64,000 nucleotides of DNA from the NCBI RefSeq assembly GCF_001941625.1, contig NZ_CP016076.1, positions 1,984,001 through 2,048,000 of the forward strand, written 5' to 3'. Below are positions 62,290-64,000 of the stretch, one piece after another; the first letter of the stretch is position 1; each line of letters opens with the position of its first letter. The notes under the pieces are model-generated. The model was not told where the DNA came from. It was given only the letters and a program-made list of their open reading frames with translations, and ran no database searches. Made by a program: the position numbers and the translations under genes. The DNA comes from Actinoalloteichus fjordicus (GTDB lineage: Bacteria > Actinomycetota > Actinomycetes > Mycobacteriales > Pseudonocardiaceae).

Positions 62290-63708
62290 TCATCGCGGTG
62301 TCGACAGGCCCGCCGCGTCGAGCAGCTCCCGCGTCAACTCGCTCTCGTGGGCCAGTTCGGCGGGCAGACCGTGAGCGAGGAACCACGCGGAGACGTTGGC
62401 CACGTCCCTGGCGAGGAAGCGCGGGCCCTCCGGATTGGCGACGACGTCCACGAGCTGCGGGAGATCGATCAGGATCAGCTCACCCTGGTGCACGAGTAGG
62501 TTGTAGGCGGACAGGTCGCCGTGCGCGAGCCCGTGCGAGGCCATCAGGTGCAGTGACCGAAGTAGTGACGCCCACAGCCTGACCAGCTCGTCTTCGGCCG
62601 GGCGGAGCTGCGCCAGCCTCGGTGCGGCGGTGCCGTCGGGCTCGCCGAGGAACTCGATGAGCAGTTCGGTGCCGACCTGCTGCGCCGGATACGGCACCGG
62701 GACGCCCAGCTCCCACAACCTGCTCAACGCGGCGAACTCCGCTGTCGCCCACTGCTCGGCGATGAGGTTGCGGCCGAAGTCGGTGCGTCCCTCGATCGCC
62801 CGCATCTCGCGGGAACGCCGCATCCGCCTGCCCTCCAGGTAGCCAGCGTCCCGGTGGAACAGCCGATGCTCGGCCGAGCGATAGCGCTTGGCGGCCAGCA
62901 GGCAGGAGGCCCCGGTGATCGACTCGGATCGCTCGATGAGGTGAACTTCAGCCTCCTTGCCGGTCTTGAGCACGCCGAGTTCGCGATCCGAGGCGGCGGA
63001 GGCGGTGACGAGCCAGCCCGGGTGGGGGAGCGGGCCCCGGACGCCGTCGTCCCAGGTGGTCCAGCGGTCGGCATCCGCTGGGAGGGGGACGTCGGTGGGA
63101 TCGACGTTCTCTTCGCGGAGTTCCAGGGCCCGCTGCCGAGCCGCCTCGGTCAGCCTGCCTCGGCGGTGGCTGAGTCCGGCCTCGTCCTGGTCGCGGGCCC
63201 TGCGGCGCGGCCTGCGCCCGCGTCCGGCCCAGGCGTGATCAGCGTCGTCGTAGTCCGCGTACTCGTCGTACTCGTCGTCCTCCGCGTTGGGCTGCTCGTC
63301 GGAGAAGTCGGTGAAGTCGGTGAAGCCGCCGTACCGGCCTTCGACATCGTCCTCGTCGCCGTACTCGCCGTCCCAGGAGACGCCGAGCGGGGTCGCGTGA
63401 TCGGAGGCGTGCTCGGCAGCGTCCGCCGGCACGGCGTCCGGCGGCACGGACCTCGCCGATTCAGCAGCCACGGCCGAGGCCGTGCGGTCGGCCGTCGTTC
63501 CGGACGGTGGCGCGGCGGGACGGTCGACCTCGGACGGTCGTTCCGATTCCGTTTCCGGGGACACGGGTGGTGCCTCGGCGGGACGCTGCCCGGTCGTCGA
63601 CGACGCGGGCTGCTGTGCCGCCTGCCGCCGTGGCGCGGTCGATCGCCGAGTGGTGGCGAAAGGTGTGGGATTCGCCGGGGACTGGTGGGTCGAATGGTGC
63701 GAAGACAT
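62290..63708 (-). CDS. RIO1-family serine protein kinase with long disordered N-terminus
   Basis: 472 residues from ATG 63708, which has GGAG 8 nt upstream. The kinase core is in the C-terminal 270 residues: GVLKTGKEAEVHLIER (nucleotide loop), Lys in LLAAKRYRSAEHRLFHRD, catalytic Asp in HGLAHGDLSAYNLL and metal-binding Asp in LILIDLPQLVD. The first about 200 residues are disordered: a Ser/Thr/Pro part, an acidic Tyr/Asp/Glu part with FTDFTDF, then a basic cluster (RGRRPRRRARDQ). RIO1 proteins in eukaryotes and archaea act in small-subunit maturation; bacterial members are hardly characterised. Beside an RNA helicase, a ribosome-related role is plausible. Confidence 0.9.
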   Translation of the reverse strand: MSSHHSTHQSPANPTPFATTRRSTAPRRQAAQQPASSTTGQRPAEAPPVSPETESERPSEVDRPAAPPSGTTADRTASAVAAESARSVPPDAVPADAAEHASDHATPLGVSWDGEYGDEDDVEGRYGGFTDFTDFSDEQPNAEDDEYDEYADYDDADHAWAGRGRRPRRRARDQDEAGLSHRRGRLTEAARQRALELREENVDPTDVPLPADADRWTTWDDGVRGPLPHPGWLVTASAASDRELGVLKTGKEAEVHLIERSESITGASCLLAAKRYRSAEHRLFHRDAGYLEGRRMRRSREMRAIEGRTDFGRNLIAEQWATAEFAALSRLWELGVPVPYPAQQVGTELLIEFLGEPDGTAAPRLAQLRPAEDELVRLWASLLRSLHLMASHGLAHGDLSAYNLLVHQGELILIDLPQLVDVVANPEGPRFLARDVANVSAWFLAHGLPAELAHESELTRELLDAAGLSTPR

Positions 63709-64000
63709 CGCGAGAACTCCAGCGGAGTAGGCGCGCACTCCCGAGCGAGCACAGACCGCTGACGCCGTCGGCGAACTACTGCGACTGGCGAGGAGTCAGT
63801 GTCGGGAGGCGCGGGGCGTCTGAGTGATGCAGACCGCGTCGAGCGTCGATGAGTTCATCAATTCAGCACCTCCTCGCGATGGGCGCAGACCACGGACGGT
63901 CGTGCGCGATGGCGTTGAGCCTTGCAGACCCGATGGATCGGCGACAACTGATTTTCCGCGCCCGACTCCGTCGGCCGCCGCCCGCGCCTGAATCCCGCGC
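63709..64000. other. Upstream region of the RIO1 gene, to window end
   Basis: 292 bp; contains one candidate upstream peptide ORF on the minus strand (63796-63858). Nothing else is supported before the window ends. Confidence 0.5.
63796..63858 (-). CDS. Candidate 20-residue upstream peptide before the RIO1 gene
   Basis: MNSSTLDAVCITQTPRASRH, preceded by a near-perfect ribosome site GAGGAGG 10 nt before the ATG (7 nt before an in-frame TTG). It ends 87 nt before the RIO1 ATG. It could be a leader peptide controlling downstream expression, a tiny independent protein, or chance. No homologue is known to me. Confidence 0.35.
   Translation of the reverse strand: MNSSTLDAVCITQTPRASRH

Overview
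The window is high-G+C chromosomal DNA from an actinobacterium, most likely a member of the Pseudonocardiales. This follows from the very high third-position G+C, frequent GTG starts and ATGA/GTGA gene overlaps, a WhiG-type sigma factor, mycothione reductase (mycothiol is an actinobacterial thiol), and a gene order that tracks the conserved actinobacterial block yraN-comM-dprA-xerC-whiG-M23-rpsB-tsf-pyrH-frr-cdsA-rlmN ... dxr-rip-ispG-GNAT-map ... mtr ... cysG. The exact genus is inference. I see no rRNA, tRNA, CRISPR array, insertion sequence or prophage.

Region by region. 1-7.6 kb: an operon for uptake and breakdown of an oligosaccharide (two Dpp/Opp-type permeases, two ATPases, a GH2 beta-mannosidase, a ROK sugar kinase); the binding protein must lie upstream of the window. 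7.7-13 kb: YraN, ComM/YifB, DprA, a Xer recombinase and WhiG. 13-14.3 kb: a repeat-rich island holding four short tandem-repeat families and a secreted M23 peptidase. 14.3-21 kb: core translation and lipid genes (rpsB, tsf, pyrH, frr, cdsA, methyltransferase, rlmN). 21.5-27.8 kb: carbonic anhydrase, a DUF2631 protein, a complete spermidine/putrescine-type transporter (potADBC order) and a small GlsB-like membrane protein. 28-34.6 kb: MEP-pathway genes dxr and ispG around a site-2 protease, then a GNAT protein, DUF3054 protein and methionine aminopeptidase. 34.7-42.5 kb: cobyric acid synthase, a PIN toxin-antitoxin pair, a divergent GntR/MFS pair, a 47-residue basic protein, mycothione reductase and a VanZ/RDD membrane protein.

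42.7-53.2 kb is an accessory stretch: PEBP-like protein, a membrane protein with a NarL-type two-component pair, an SRPBCC protein, an SDR-MerR operon, an M15 peptidase lipoprotein, a trypsin-fold pseudoprotease next to an intact trypsin-like protease, and two small enzymes. 53.4-64 kb: bioF divergent from a cytochrome P450, cobM and cysG/cobA (tetrapyrrole and B12 methylation), a DEAD-box helicase and a RIO1-family kinase.

The most unusual material is (i) the dead/live serine-protease pair at 50.1-52.2 kb, (ii) the short-unit minisatellites at 13.0-14.1 kb and 58.3 kb, including twelve 9-bp copies inside a peptidase gene and seventeen 7-bp copies in front of cysG, (iii) two tight pairs of DnaA boxes far from any replication-initiation genes, and (iv) low-complexity insertions or tails in three enzymes (P450, CobQ, CobM). 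Several genes appear to be leaderless, with a TACCGT -10 element 6-7 nt before the start codon.
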